The notes: a model not told the origin generated them from the sequence alone. A DNA stretch of 64,000 bases from Rhynchopus sp. YZ270_cl-10 (GCA_964035575.1 OZ037895.1:930001-994000), one strand, 5' to 3'. Positions 42,782-53,639 are shown, counted from the stretch's first letter. Numbers and translations are program-made.

Positions 42782-45580
42782 ATGGCAAGCGTGATGCGCC
42801 TGACGCGTGAGGAGTACATCCACGTCCTCGACAACAATGCGAACGTGACGCGCTGTGTGGAGGGACCTGCGACGTTCACGAAGAAGGACCACGAGCGCAT
42901 TGCGGCAGGCCCTCTGAAGCATGTTGCGCTGCCGCCACAGTGCTACTGCCGTGTGAAGAACCCTGCCAAGCGTGACGGTGCCAAGGTGGTGATGACAGAG
43001 CACAACGAGGCCGATATCCTGTACGGGCAGGAGGAGGTGCGTGTGAACGACGGCACGCAGTGGCGGAACCCGTTCCCTCTGTACCCTGGAGAAAGCCTTG
43101 TGGGGAAGGAGGGTCACGACCAGATCAAGAAGCTGACGACAGTTGCCAAGAACACGGCACTGCGCCTTCGTGCTGAGCAGACATGCGATGCAAACGGGAA
43201 GACACGCGAGGCAGGTGACGAGTGGCTGTTCCTCGGGCCTGCCACGTACATTCCGAACGAGAAGGTGGCCTTCGTGTCAAAGGTGACAGCGAAGCTGATC
43301 AAGCCGAACGAGGCACTGCGCTTGCGTGCACTTGTGACCTTCACAGACTCGACTGGGGTTGACAGGAAGGCTGGTGAGGAGTACCTGATCCAGGAGGAGG
43401 GTGCGTACCTGGCTGCCGTGGAGGAGGAGGTTGTGGGGACTGTCGAGGCACGTGTGCTGACCGACAGACGCGCTGTTGAGGTTGAAGCAGTGTTTGACCA
43501 CAAGGACAGCTTCGGGAAGGAACGCAGGACTGGTGAGCGTTGGCTTGTGACCCACAGCGACACACCTGCCTTCATCCCTTTGGTATGTGGTTTTGCAGCT
43601 TATTTTCTTTCTGGTGATGGTGTGTGGAACACATGCCACCTACTTGTAACTACGTACCACTTAACACTCAACATTCAACACTTTGACAGGTGAGCGAGAA
43701 GGTGCTGCGAGTGGTGAACATCACGACCCTATCGAACAGACAGTACTGTGTGGTGATTGACCCCATCAAGGATGGTGTGCAGCACTTCGGCCACAAGGAG
43801 ACACGGAGAGGCAACAAGGCAGGAACAAGCTTCTTCCTGCACCCTGGTGAGCGTCTTGAGGACGACGCTGTGAAGGAGATTGAGGTGCTTGGTGCTGACG
43901 ATGCGATCCTGGTCAAGGCACTGGAGAAATTCACCGACAACGGCAAGGAGCGTCAGGCAGGTGACAAGTGGATGCTGCGTGGGCCGCTTGAGTACATCCC
44001 GTCGACGGAGGTGGAGATCATTGACCACATGGAGGCTCTCCCACTTGACGACAACGAAGGCATCTACGTGCGCAACGAGACCACAGGGAAGGTGGAGATG
44101 GTGCGCGGGACGTCGTACATGCGCCAGCCCAACGAGGTGTTGTGGGAGAAGCAGCTGCCGTCTGTGGTGGAGCAGCTGCTGCAGTGCCCGAAGGGTGCCA
44201 TGCACAGAGTGAAGGACCAGTCGACGACCCTTGAGACACGCGACATGACACGTGCTGTGCGCTTCAACATCCCTCACAACGCAGCTGTGCAGATCTACGA
44301 CTTCGCAGGGAAGGAGCCACGTATTGTGTTTGGGCCCGATCTGGTGATGCTGCGCCCTGACGAGAGCTTCACGGTGCTGTCCCTGAGCGGCGACAAGCCC
44401 AAGCGCCCGCACGTGATCAAGTCTCTGCAGCTGCAGTTGGGGCCTGCCTTCATGACAGACCTGGTGACAGTGGAGACCAGTGACCACGCACGTCTGGAGC
44501 TGCGTCTGTCGTACAACTGGCGTTTCGACTTTGACAAGTCTGACAAGAAGCAGTGCCAGAAGCTGTTCTCTGTGCCTGACTTTGTGGGTGACGCGTGCAA
44601 AGCAATTGCAGGCCGTGTGCGTGGACAGGTTGCGATGGAGTCGTTTGACTCGTTCCACAGGAACTCTGCACGCATCATCCGTGGTGCTGTGTTTGGTTTC
44701 GACAACGACAAGCGCATCAAGGACACGTTCCGCTTTGAGGCAAACAACCTTGTGATCACAAACGTCGACATCCAGAGTGTTGAGCCTGTGGACCAGAAGA
44801 CACGCGACTCGCTGCAGAAGTCTGTGCAGCTTGCAATTGAGATCACGACGAAGTCGCAGGAGGCAACAGCACGCCACAGGGCAGACAAGGACGCACAGAC
44901 TGCGTCAAGCGAGCTGGACAAGCGGAAGCTTGAGGACGCTGTGAAGGCTGAGGGCCAGAAGAAGGAGTACCTCTCTCTGCAGGCAGACAGCGAGACGATT
45001 GAGGCGACTGGACAGGCAAAGGCGGAGGCAAACGCCCGTTCTGAGGCGATGATCATTGAGGCCGACAGCGAGTTGAAGCAGGCACAGCTGAAGGCAGACG
45101 CACAGCGCATCAGCTCTGAGGCTGAGCTGTCGGTGATGCAGGAACGCAACAAGGCACACGTGGAGCACCTGAAGCAGATGAACGAGCTGGAGGTGGAGAA
45201 GGTGCGCAGACTGAGCGAGATTGAGTCGAGCAAGTTCTCGTCGATTGTTGGCGCAATTGGCTCCGACACCGTGCTTGCGATGGCACGTGCAGGACCTGAG
45301 CTGCAGGCGAAGCTGCTCGAGGGCCTGGGCCTGAAGGGGTATGCAGTTTCATTCTTCTTTACTGACTTCAGGTGACTTAGCACAGAGAGCTGAGGGTCAT
45401 GTTTTGTGAACTTTTCTTTGTTTGATACACTCTTACCTCCCTCTCCCAACACACCTCCCCCACACCCACACAACACCAACCCACAACAGATACCTGATCA
45501 CGGACGGGAACTCGCCCATCAACCTGTTCAACACTGCTGGCGGCATGGTGGGCCAGGCAGGAGGACAGACACTTGACTGA
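42782..45580 (+). CDS. MVP: Major vault protein, copy 5
   Basis: Exons 42782-43582, 43690-45338 and 45490-45580. Exon 1, intron 1 and most of exon 2 match copies 3-4. From about 44866 synonymous differences appear (CAACAGCAC, GAGATTGAG, GACACCGTG), and intron 2 is the short 151-bp form of copy 1 without the hAT insertion. The terminal residue is Asp, as in copies 2-4. It is therefore a hybrid of two MVP lineages. Confidence 0.95.
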
Positions 45581-48553
45581 GCACGCCACTCACGTACCAC
45601 CATGAGCGCACCGGAACATGTTTCTTGCCAACAGACATCCACACCGGTGCTCGGCAGTGGGGTACAAGAGCACAGATGAGAAGAGTGCACAAGCCGTGCA
45701 GAGGGGTATTGCTACCTAACCACAACGTGTGAGAGCTATTTTAAGGGATGAGTTTTTCTGTTTTATTTGGCTTTTTTTTTCTTCTTTTTCTGTTCCCTTT
45801 AGCACCACACGACCTTTATGCAGTGCCCCAATGCAAGAAACGGCATTTTTCTTTTGTTTTATTTTTTCGGGCGGGATACGGGATGGTATGCGATTGGATG
45901 CACTGTGTGACCAAACCACGGTGTGCACACGACAAACGCAAACAACGTGTTTTCTTTTATGATGGGTGAAATCGTTTCTATCGTGGGAAAAGGAAAAGAA
46001 TAAAGACAAAAATAGCACGAGGTAATATGGCATCCAAAGGTGCCCCTTTGATATCCACTAAGTTTTCAAAAAACAAAAATAAGAAAAAACAGTGTAACAA
46101 ACTTTGGAGCATTGAACGGACTAACGTTTTTTTTACCCCACTGGTATCGTTGTTGACCCTCCTGCAAAGAACGCGTGAATTATCTGGGAAAGAAAAATAC
46201 AAAAAAAAAAGCAAAAAAAAGGCAGAAATTTTGGGAGGTGAGACTTCTGACAAAAAGGAAAATAAAAAAACGAGGAATACAATTTGTGCTTTTTATCCGA
46301 ATGACTTGGCGTCGTAACTTGTCAGGCGGAGGCATCTGCACCAACAATGACCATGTGTTTTAGGTGTGACTCGGCACTGTTAGCTGAGATCACATCTTAG
46401 CCCACTTTTGGTTGTTTTCTTCGAATTACGGGTCTCTTTTTGATTTTGATTTTTTTTTGTGTCAACGTACCTGCTGTACACTATGTGTAGGTACGTTCAC
46501 AATCAGCTACATTTTTTTTTAAAAACCCCCTCTCCCCTTTCCTCGGTGACAAAAAGCTTTTCCAGTAGACTCCGTTCAAAACCCGGATTCTGTGTATTTG
46601 CGTGCTCACCTTTTTCCCTAAAAACCCCTCCTCCTACGCACTCACTACAACGTGTTTGATGAGTGACTTAAAAGGGGAAAAAAGCAACAACGAAGATTTG
46701 CATAAAATATGGTTACAACAGACAAAATCTAACACAAAGGAAAAAAACCCCTTTTTGCGAGACGCAAAAAAAAAAAAAAAAGGAAAAAAAAAAAAAAGAA
46801 ATCCCTCTAGTACGTCGGCGCGCTGGTCAATACAGCGTATCCGTTATAAAAAGGAAAAAAAGGGTACGGCTAGACCAGAATTGCATACCTTGTTGTATGT
46901 TCCTGTATCATCCCCTGCAGGGAAGGGTTGTGCAGTTTCGTCAGTACTCCCCCCCGGATACAGCCTTTTGCAACAAGGTGTACTCTTTTGGGTTTCTTTT
47001 CTTCTTTACCCTGCAAAAATCGATATATTTTTCAAAAAAAAAAGGTGATACTATCGGTTGTTTTGACCACAAAAAGAGAGGAAAAAAAAACAAAACAAAA
47101 CCCCCCCAACTAAACAACACACACCGCAACGTCTTCCCTTCCCCCTCTACAGCAAGCAACAAATGCATAACAAAAAAATAGCTATACTCCTCTCTCCCCC
47201 CCCTCCTTTTAACATCAAACCCCCCTTTTCAGCAAAAGGTGACTCATACACGGAGAGGCTCAAGATTTTATCTATTTTTTTTTGTATGTTTTATTGCACT
47301 GTGAAATAAAATTCGTGAAGAGGCCGAGCCAAAATAGAGTCAAACAATATGCGCATTATGTCACGCGAACACGAAATTCCGGCTTGCGTGACTGAAACTT
47401 TATGATTTTTTTTCATTGTGTTTGTGTATGTGTAACCCTGTAGCGTGAAATAAATAGTGGCGTGTGATAATGTAGACAGCAAGTCACAGTAAAAAAAAGG
47501 GTGGATTATTTCCTTGTTTGCTTACTGTTTGTGTTATAAATAGTAAGTATATGAATGTATTGTTTGCGTTTTCCACGTGATTCACTGATCCCTCCCCCCT
47601 TTTTGAACGTACGTCATGGTTGCCATTCTCCTACCGCCGTGGTAGGCGCCCCCCGAACTCCAGCATGGTGGGTAGGTGCGGCTTTTGACTTAATTTTGGC
47701 CCTTTTGTTAATTACCTTCTGGTGCCATTGAGGTTCACATTCACATCCAATTGCTGACTTCCTTCGTCCTCCACCCATAATGTTGTTGCATGTGCAACAA
47801 GGACTTCCCGTTTTCGGCGGCGACGGTCGCGCTGGTCCCTGGTTATGTATACCAGCGCACATTCTGTCTCTGTTTTGGCTTGGCCTCTTCACTCACATTA
47901 TTCCACCGTGCAATAAAATATCGTATTTACCTGATTAATATCGGCTATATGTCACTTGACTTCGTAGAACCACTCGGGCCAAAACTTATTTTCCACCTCG
48001 CCTTCGGCTCGGTGAAAAAATACGCCCCTCGTGGTTCTACGAAGTCGCGTGACATAATGCCAATATTAACTCAGGTATAATAAATAGTACTTTATCAATC
48101 TTTTCTACGCATCGTGGTAGCTTTGTCTTCTCGTGTTGTTTCTGTCTCACATGGGCGGTGTGCTGAGGGAATGCGACTGCCGGTACCTCCTGTCGTGTTA
48201 CGATGCACGTCCTTTCTTTCCCGGTGCAGTACGTCGACACCGATGTAACAGTCTTCCAACCCGTCTGTCCGAGCTGGTGGAGAATGTCTACTCCGGGTGC
48301 TCACACCGCAGTGCGCCGACGGTGTAGCGTGGTTTTGATCGATTGATGGTTTTGAATCGGTTTTGTCGCTCCCTCTGTGTCGCCCCTACTCGAGGCAGCT
48401 TGGCAGCACCCCCTTGCCTCACTTTTCAGACGTTAACTTCGAAACTCGATGAAAGCAGTGGCAAAGCAACATGCTAACGTATTTATAACCTTTGTGCCCC
48501 CTCCCTCCTTATCCTCCCTCTTCCAGATTATTATTATCACCCTTTTCTCAAAA
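45581..48553. other. Spacer after the MVP array
   Basis: Up to about 45843 it repeats the inter-MVP spacer, then diverges, marking the array's right edge. Beyond lie A-runs, a hairpin AACGTACCT/AGGTACGTT at 46464-46497, module B at 47239-47280, and a palindromic element at 47925-48084. A GC-richer ORF of 58 codons at 48151-48327 (MGGVLRECDCRYLLSCYDAR...) has no recognisable features and is a weak gene candidate. Confidence 0.5.
47925..48084. mobile_element. 160-bp imperfect palindrome (MITE-like)
   Basis: The left arm (TTTACCTGATTAATAT, GTCACTTGACTTCG, TAGAACCAC) and right arm (GTGGTTCTACGAAGTCGCGT, GACATAATGCC, AATATTAACTCAGGTATA) pair over most of their length. The core is CCTCGCCTTCGGCTCGGTG. 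The word ATTATGTCACGCG also occurs at 47355-47367, suggesting a second, partial relative at 47290-47470. No sure target duplication. Confidence 0.6.
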
Positions 48554-49309
48554 ATGCATTTGCGCATAAAGTGCAGCTTCCACGACGGCAACACTATTGT
48601 CTCCACCCACCGTGTTTGTCTTGATTCTGCGACGCTTGAATGCCTTGGTACACACATCGATGCGTGGCTTCCTCATGACTGGCCAGGGTACACCATATAT
48701 GCACCTGACACACAGGCGACACCACCTGGTCTGCAGCACATCACCTCCGACGCCACGATACACCGCCTCACCTCACACGACCCGCTGCAGGTGGCCACCT
48801 TCCACGTCTACAAAGGGGGTTCACGTAGTTCGGACAGATGGTCCCGGCTGTACAGCTTGCTGGAGGGGAACCCTGGGGAGTGGGTGGCGGTGGCAGCTTC
48901 TGAAGCGTCATGCGGTAGATTGGATGAGGCATGTGTCGCGTTGAGGAGAGCGTGTGGCTGTGGGTTGTTAACAGAAGGGAGGGGAGTGTTCGATGACCCT
49001 GCCTTGTCTGCGTTGTTTGAGAGTGAGAAGCACCGTGCAGAGCTGGAGAGGACGCTTCCATTGCTGGAGTTGCCCGAGAAGGAGGGGTGTGGGCTGCGCA
49101 GGCTCCGGCAGGGTGGTGTCAGCGAGCACGATGTTGTTACCTACGCAAAGCAGATCCGCGCCTTGCAGAAAATGGGGTTCTTTGTAGACGATGTGGTGGT
49201 ACAAGAGCTAAAACGCTGTGGCGGGGATGTGCGCATGCTTGGCGTGGGCTGGTTGGAGGAGGAAGAGGAAGACGAGGACAGGAGCATCTACAAAGCCGCA
49301 TTCTGCTAG
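48554..49309 (+). CDS. UBA-domain protein
   Basis: 251 residues from ATG 48554, 27 bases after CCTCCCTCTTCCAG (AG at 48526). A longer in-frame ORF from 48449 starts upstream of that acceptor and is not chosen. Residues 1-50 (MHLRIKCSFHDGNTIVSTHR...) could be a PB1/ubiquitin-like fold, weakly. Residues about 125-190 have repeat-like helices (SCGRLDEACVALRRA, DDPALSALFESEKHRAELE). Residues about 196-238 form a UBA domain: IRALQKMGF, then LKRCGGDVRMLGVGWLEEEE, with the MGF loop and the GGDV.....WL helix. The tail is acidic. Expected role is binding ubiquitin on client proteins; cytosolic. The partner pathway is unknown. Confidence 0.75.
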   Translation: MHLRIKCSFHDGNTIVSTHRVCLDSATLECLGTHIDAWLPHDWPGYTIYAPDTQATPPGLQHITSDATIHRLTSHDPLQVATFHVYKGGSRSSDRWSRLYSLLEGNPGEWVAVAASEASCGRLDEACVALRRACGCGLLTEGRGVFDDPALSALFESEKHRAELERTLPLLELPEKEGCGLRRLRQGGVSEHDVVTYAKQIRALQKMGFFVDDVVVQELKRCGGDVRMLGVGWLEEEEEDEDRSIYKAAFC

Positions 49310-50168
49310 GTGAGTAGAGGGAAATGAGAAGCTCGCAAAAAAAAAATGTCAATTACACAGGAAATTTCTCAAAAAAGGTGGTTCTTTGTTGGCCGCACCT
49401 TTTATATAAGGTGACTAAGCAGGTGAGAGGCTTGGGGGTCATCTTATAAAACTTTTCGTTTCTCTTTCTCTTGCATTCTTTTGTTATAAGCGTGTTGCTG
49501 TCTTGTTGGAACCCATATAGGTATCGGGTCGCGTCTCGCACCAACAGGTTGCAACATCGCTTGGGATAAGTGGGTAGATACACCGTGAACGCCTTTTAAG
49601 TCTCGCATAGTTCTCTGGTTAGTTTTTTTCTCTTTCCATTTCATTCTATTCATTCTTATACCTTCTGTTCAGTAGAACAGAAAGTATATGAAATAATTTC
49701 AATACCAATGATGTTACATCTCCAAATGAAAAAAAAATACTTACCTTCCAAAAGAGAGGGGGTAAAAAAAAAAAAACACTTTCAATAATCCTTTGATTTT
49801 TTTAAATACTTCTTCCCCACTCCAAACCATCCATTTCCCCTCAACAGACACACACATTTGGGGTACATTCCACACGGATTTACCCAAACACACAACCTAG
49901 ATCTTTCCTACCCCCCACCCCTATCCTTATCAAATGCGTTAGAATGCACATCATCGTGTAGCATTTAGTTTTTGTTTTCTTTTTTTGTTTTCTTTTTGTT
50001 TCATCCAGGGCTCCTCTAGCATCGTGGAGGGGGGGGTTTTTTTTTTGTCGAACACCATCATTTAGCCTCTCACAACTTATGATCCCATTTTCATTTCTCC
50101 ATTCTTCTCTCTGAGGGTTAAACAGGTGGATCTTTTTGTTCAAACCCTTTTTTTCTCTCTCTTTTCAA
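49310..50168. other. Spacer with module B and a covarying hairpin
   Basis: Module B is at 49409-49458 after CCTTTTATATAAG. A hairpin at 49657-49688 is listed separately. Poly-A and pyrimidine runs fill the rest. Confidence 0.55.
49657..49688. repeat. Hairpin repeat, copy 1
   Basis: TATAC-C-TTCTGTTC, loop AGTA, GAACAGAA-A-GTATA, a 13-bp stem with one mismatch, followed by TGAAATA. A second copy at 55641-55672 has one inner pair changed from G-C to A-T on both sides, so the stem is conserved. Confidence 0.75.
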
Positions 50169-51656
50169 ATGCAACTCTTTCTACCCGCATTGGTGTTGTT
50201 GGTATACAGTTCAGTTTGTGGAGGGCAAGACCCGACTGCAGCACCATCTTCAGATAGTGTAGATGCATTGTGGGTTGTGATTATTGTGGTGAGCCTGTTG
50301 GGGTGTTGTTCGCTGGGAGGGGTGGTTTTTGCGGTTTGCAAGCTTAGAAGTCAAGCGGATAAGGCGTCGTATGCGAGTGTACAACAGCAGAAGCTTCAGA
50401 GGGCATCTTCACAGAGTCATTCACAGTCCCCTACGGGAAGTCTTGGGTCGCCTTTGCGGAGGTTTCCGTCTCGGGATCGGGATGCTGAAGCGGAGCTTTT
50501 GCTAGAACGGAGTAGGGTGGCAGATCTGCAGAAGCGTATTGACACTTTAGAGCGAACCAGAGAAAGGGCTACCTCGGTGATCTACCGAGACCACCCTGCT
50601 GGGATTCTGAGGAAAGAGAGTCAACTCCACCATCCAAACGGAACCCCAACGCAACGTATCATCCCTAGCGAGCCGCAAATCGTGCTCTCCTCCCCGACCG
50701 ACCCTATGCCGAACTCTGCTGTATTGGAACCCCCTCTCCCTTCGCCTACTGCTGGGCGAAGGCAAAGTCTTCCTTCTCTTTGCGAGCCGCTTCTCGGATC
50801 GAGCACTCAAGAAATGCTAAGAGGGCCGTCCTACTATTCGGTTCAGACAGTCGAAACGATTAAAACGGATTATTCTGCGAATGGAGGGTCGTCGCCAGAT
50901 GGATCGCCAAATTCACGATCACCGAGCGATAAGAGAAAGCTTCAAATTGTAGATTTCGTTGAAGAGGCGAGACGGCAGAAGGTGCGTACCGTTATCCCCT
51001 CTGCGGACCCCGAAAGCAGTGAGGAGGGATCGGTGCTTGGAACGTCCTTTGCGGAGAGCTTTCGGTCCATCTCTCCGCGTCCTCCGCGCCGTGCGGATAC
51101 CCCGAATAGTTCTGCTTGGACACCAGGGAATAGTCACAGCCATAGCCATCCTTCTTTCACTCAAGGTCTTGGGGTGAGACACCCTTCAGAGCCTGTCTTC
51201 GAGGTGGACCCGGAAAGGGATTATAGTTCTCGTGGACTGCGTCTGAGAGAGTCGTGCACAGAGCTGCGGAGGGTGGTCGAAGAGGAGAAGAAGGTGCTGA
51301 AACAGCAGAACGCGGCTGTAGAAAAAGAGAAGCGGCAGCTGCAGAGACGGCTTGCGGAGATGCAGGGGATGCTCTCGATACAGCCAACCGCGAAGACGAT
51401 GCCTAATATTAGTGTCCTGGAGCAGGGTGGTGCGGGGAACCCCTTGCTAGAGGGGGTCATGATGCCCTATGTAAGTGGGGGTGGTGGAGGGGGAGGTGGA
51501 GGAGGGGGGAGAGAACCCAGCGCCTCCCAGTACAGCCTCGGAGGGGTGCTCCCGCTCCCCCCATCCCCGCCTCTGAGGCTGCCGAGTAGGTCCGCCTCTC
51601 ATCATGTGCCGGTTTATGGATGGAATGTGCATGGTGTGCCTACACCATTGGAGTGA
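50169..51656 (+). CDS. Single-pass type I membrane protein with cytosolic coiled coil
   Basis: 495 residues from ATG 50169; an in-frame start 33 bases earlier would bury the signal peptide. Residues 1-19 (MQLFLPALVLLVYSSVCGG) are a signal peptide. A very short exposed part of about 13 residues precedes the membrane span at about 35-58 (LWVVIIVVSLLGCCSLGGVV). The remaining 435 residues are cytosolic: Ser/Pro/Arg-rich disordered segments, a short coil near 118-140 (LLLERSRVADLQKRIDTLER), a stronger coiled coil at about 358-402 (LRRVVEEEKKVLKQQNAAVE), then a run of 11 Gly and a Pro-rich end. No catalytic domain. It may be an adaptor or scaffold; the family is not recognised. Confidence 0.75.
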   Translation: MQLFLPALVLLVYSSVCGGQDPTAAPSSDSVDALWVVIIVVSLLGCCSLGGVVFAVCKLRSQADKASYASVQQQKLQRASSQSHSQSPTGSLGSPLRRFPSRDRDAEAELLLERSRVADLQKRIDTLERTRERATSVIYRDHPAGILRKESQLHHPNGTPTQRIIPSEPQIVLSSPTDPMPNSAVLEPPLPSPTAGRRQSLPSLCEPLLGSSTQEMLRGPSYYSVQTVETIKTDYSANGGSSPDGSPNSRSPSDKRKLQIVDFVEEARRQKVRTVIPSADPESSEEGSVLGTSFAESFRSISPRPPRRADTPNSSAWTPGNSHSHSHPSFTQGLGVRHPSEPVFEVDPERDYSSRGLRLRESCTELRRVVEEEKKVLKQQNAAVEKEKRQLQRRLAEMQGMLSIQPTAKTMPNISVLEQGGAGNPLLEGVMMPYVSGGGGGGGGGGGREPSASQYSLGGVLPLPPSPPLRLPSRSASHHVPVYGWNVHGVPTPLE

Positions 51657-51905
51657 AAAAGAAAGGCCACAAAATGTACTCCATTTTTCTTTTTTTTTTT
51701 TTTGTAAAAGGAACGAAATATGAATAGAACAAAAAAAAAAAAATGCGAAATTAGCGATATTAGATTACACACAAAAAGGTCTTTTTTAAAAATCATCTCT
51801 CCCTCTCCTCCCCCCTCCCTCTCCCCTCTCTCTCTCCTTCAAAATTCCAAAAAAAAAAAAAAAAAAAAAATCCAGGAAAAAAAGAAAGAACAACTCCTCC
51901 CCAAA
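51657..51905. other. Spacer with acceptor of the transaminase gene
   Basis: T- and A-runs, a pyrimidine tract at 51795-51840 and an A23 run, then TCCAG (AG at 51875) 30 bases before the ATG. An A-run between pyrimidine tract and AG is unusual for an acceptor. Confidence 0.5.
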
Positions 51906-53087
51906 ATGATGAGAACCATGCTTCAACGTCGTATGATGAGCAGATCTGCTGCTTCCCTTGCGGCCTACAAGGACAAGGCTGGTGGTATTCTGTTCACCCC
52001 AGGACCCCTTTCGACCACTGCCTCTGTCAAGGCAGCGATGATGACTGACTACGGCAGTCGCGACAGCCTTTTCGTTGAACGCGTCAAATACGTCAGAGCC
52101 GAGCTTCTCAACGTTGCTGGCGTCTCCAACGACGACTACACCTGCGTGCCCATGCAGGGAAGCGGCAGTATGGGGGTCGAATCCGTCCTCACCACCCTCA
52201 TCCCCTCTGGGGGAAAGATTCTGATCTTCAGAAACGGAGCCTACGGCGACAGAATCAACGCCATCTGCAGACGCCACAACATCGAAACCATTTTCTACGA
52301 CGGTGCAGAGGACGGCCCCATCCCTGTTGAAGACATTGAAGCGCAGCTTAAGGCACACCCCGACGTCTCTATGGTCTCCATCGTCCACTGCGAGACCTCT
52401 ACCGGAGTGTTGAACCCCATCCAAGCCGTGCGCGACCTGATGGATAAGCACACCCCGAACGCACAGTACTTCATCGACGCAATGTCGTCCTTCGGAGGTG
52501 TCGCAATGGATATGGCAGCGCTTCGCCCCGACGTCGTCGTGTCCTCTTCCAACAAGTGTATTCAAGGTGTTCCCGGGTTTTCTATTGTCATCGCAAAGAA
52601 GAGCACCCTCGCAGCGTCTGACTCTGCACGTACATACACCCTTGACCTGAAGATGCAGGACGCAGGGTTGAACAAGGGTGGGCAGTTTAACAACACCCCG
52701 CCGGTTCAGAGTATCATGGCGTTTGCTCAGGCGTTGGATGAGCTGGCGGAGGAGGGGGGTGTGCCGGCGCGTGAGGCCAGGTACAAGAGAAACCAGGTGA
52801 TTGTGACGGAGGGGCTCAAGAAGATTGGGTTCAGTTTGTACCTCGACGATGCGGCCCCGTCGTTTGGGCACATCATCAGCTCGTTTAAGTTCCCCGAAAG
52901 CAGCAGCTGGCAGTTCGAACAGTTCTACGACAAGCTGAACAACATGGGTTTCGTGATCTACCCAGGCAAGGCCGCCAAGGCACCGTGCTTCAGGATTGGG
53001 CACATCGGAGACGCGCTTCCCGAGGATTGCGAGGCGCTGGTCGCAGCAGTGGAGAAGGTGGTCAAAGAGATGGGTGTCACCTTCTGA
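51906..53087 (+). CDS. phnW: 2-aminoethylphosphonate-pyruvate transaminase
   Basis: 393 residues, class V aminotransferase family. It converts 2-aminoethylphosphonate and pyruvate to phosphonoacetaldehyde and alanine, the first step of the main phosphonate breakdown route. Family signatures in order: LFTPGPLSTT.SVK near 30, MQGSGSMGVE near 80, NGAYGDR, HCETSTGVLNP, FIDAMSSFGGV with the PLP-pyridine Asp D191, SSSNKCIQGVPGF with the PLP lysine K217, and FVIYPGK..KAPCFRIGHIG at the end. The first about 20 residues (MMRTMLQRRMMSRSAASLAA) are Arg-rich and acid-free, an extension beyond bacterial PhnW that looks like a mitochondrial targeting signal. The start after the acceptor at 51875 is preferred over the long upstream open frame. 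The closely related alanine-glyoxylate/serine transaminases are less likely. Confidence 0.9.
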   Translation: MMRTMLQRRMMSRSAASLAAYKDKAGGILFTPGPLSTTASVKAAMMTDYGSRDSLFVERVKYVRAELLNVAGVSNDDYTCVPMQGSGSMGVESVLTTLIPSGGKILIFRNGAYGDRINAICRRHNIETIFYDGAEDGPIPVEDIEAQLKAHPDVSMVSIVHCETSTGVLNPIQAVRDLMDKHTPNAQYFIDAMSSFGGVAMDMAALRPDVVVSSSNKCIQGVPGFSIVIAKKSTLAASDSARTYTLDLKMQDAGLNKGGQFNNTPPVQSIMAFAQALDELAEEGGVPAREARYKRNQVIVTEGLKKIGFSLYLDDAAPSFGHIISSFKFPESSSWQFEQFYDKLNNMGFVIYPGKAAKAPCFRIGHIGDALPEDCEALVAAVEKVVKEMGVTF

Positions 53088-53639
53088 AGATGATTTTTTA
53101 AAAAAACTGTGCAACACTCGGGAGAAGGATCCGACAACCCCAGCGGTCAGGCGTTTTGTACAACTTCTACTTTAAAATAGGCGAAAACAATATGTGGATA
53201 AATCTTATGGATGTGAGAGAGGTCCGTCCGGTCAAGGTTTCCGTTTTGCGGTTTAAAAAAAAGAAGCAAAATTCAAAAAAGGATTGTGTTGTGTGTGCCA
53301 AGACATGCATCATTGGGGGGGAAATAGGGGAAAGCGGTGTTTGTAGTTGGTGGGGGAGGGGGTTTGTGGTTCCTTTTCTTTCTTCTTTTTTTCTTTTTCT
53401 CTTCAAAAATAAAAAAAGTGTAGGAGAGCGTCAGACCAGAGGTTTCTCATCGGTCTCATCTCCACACTTTTTATTTTTTTTTGACACTTTTTTTTCCCTC
53501 TTCTCTTTTCTTTCAACGGTTAACCGAAGGTGGATCGACATCTGCTATGGTACGGGTAAATCAAACACCGGGCTGCGAGCCTAAAGCAAGAGTAGATGCA
53601 TTCCTCGGAAAGGGTGCTCCATCATATTTTAAAAAAAAC

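Larger units (their letters stand above)
30184..43689 (+). repeat. Three head-to-tail 4,502-bp units spanning MVP copies 2-5
   Basis: Exon 2 starts at 30184, 34686, 39188 and 43690, exactly 4,502 bp apart. Each unit runs from exon 2 of one gene through the hAT-bearing intron, exon 3, spacer and exon 1 of the next. The first unit differs slightly near its left edge (intron 1 and exon 2 start). Divergence within the array is close to zero by eye. Confidence 0.93.

Noticed and set aside
51786-53117. 443-aa minus-strand ORF opposite phnW
   Set aside because: Shadow of a strongly biased real gene; its end is a homopolymer-encoded Phe run.
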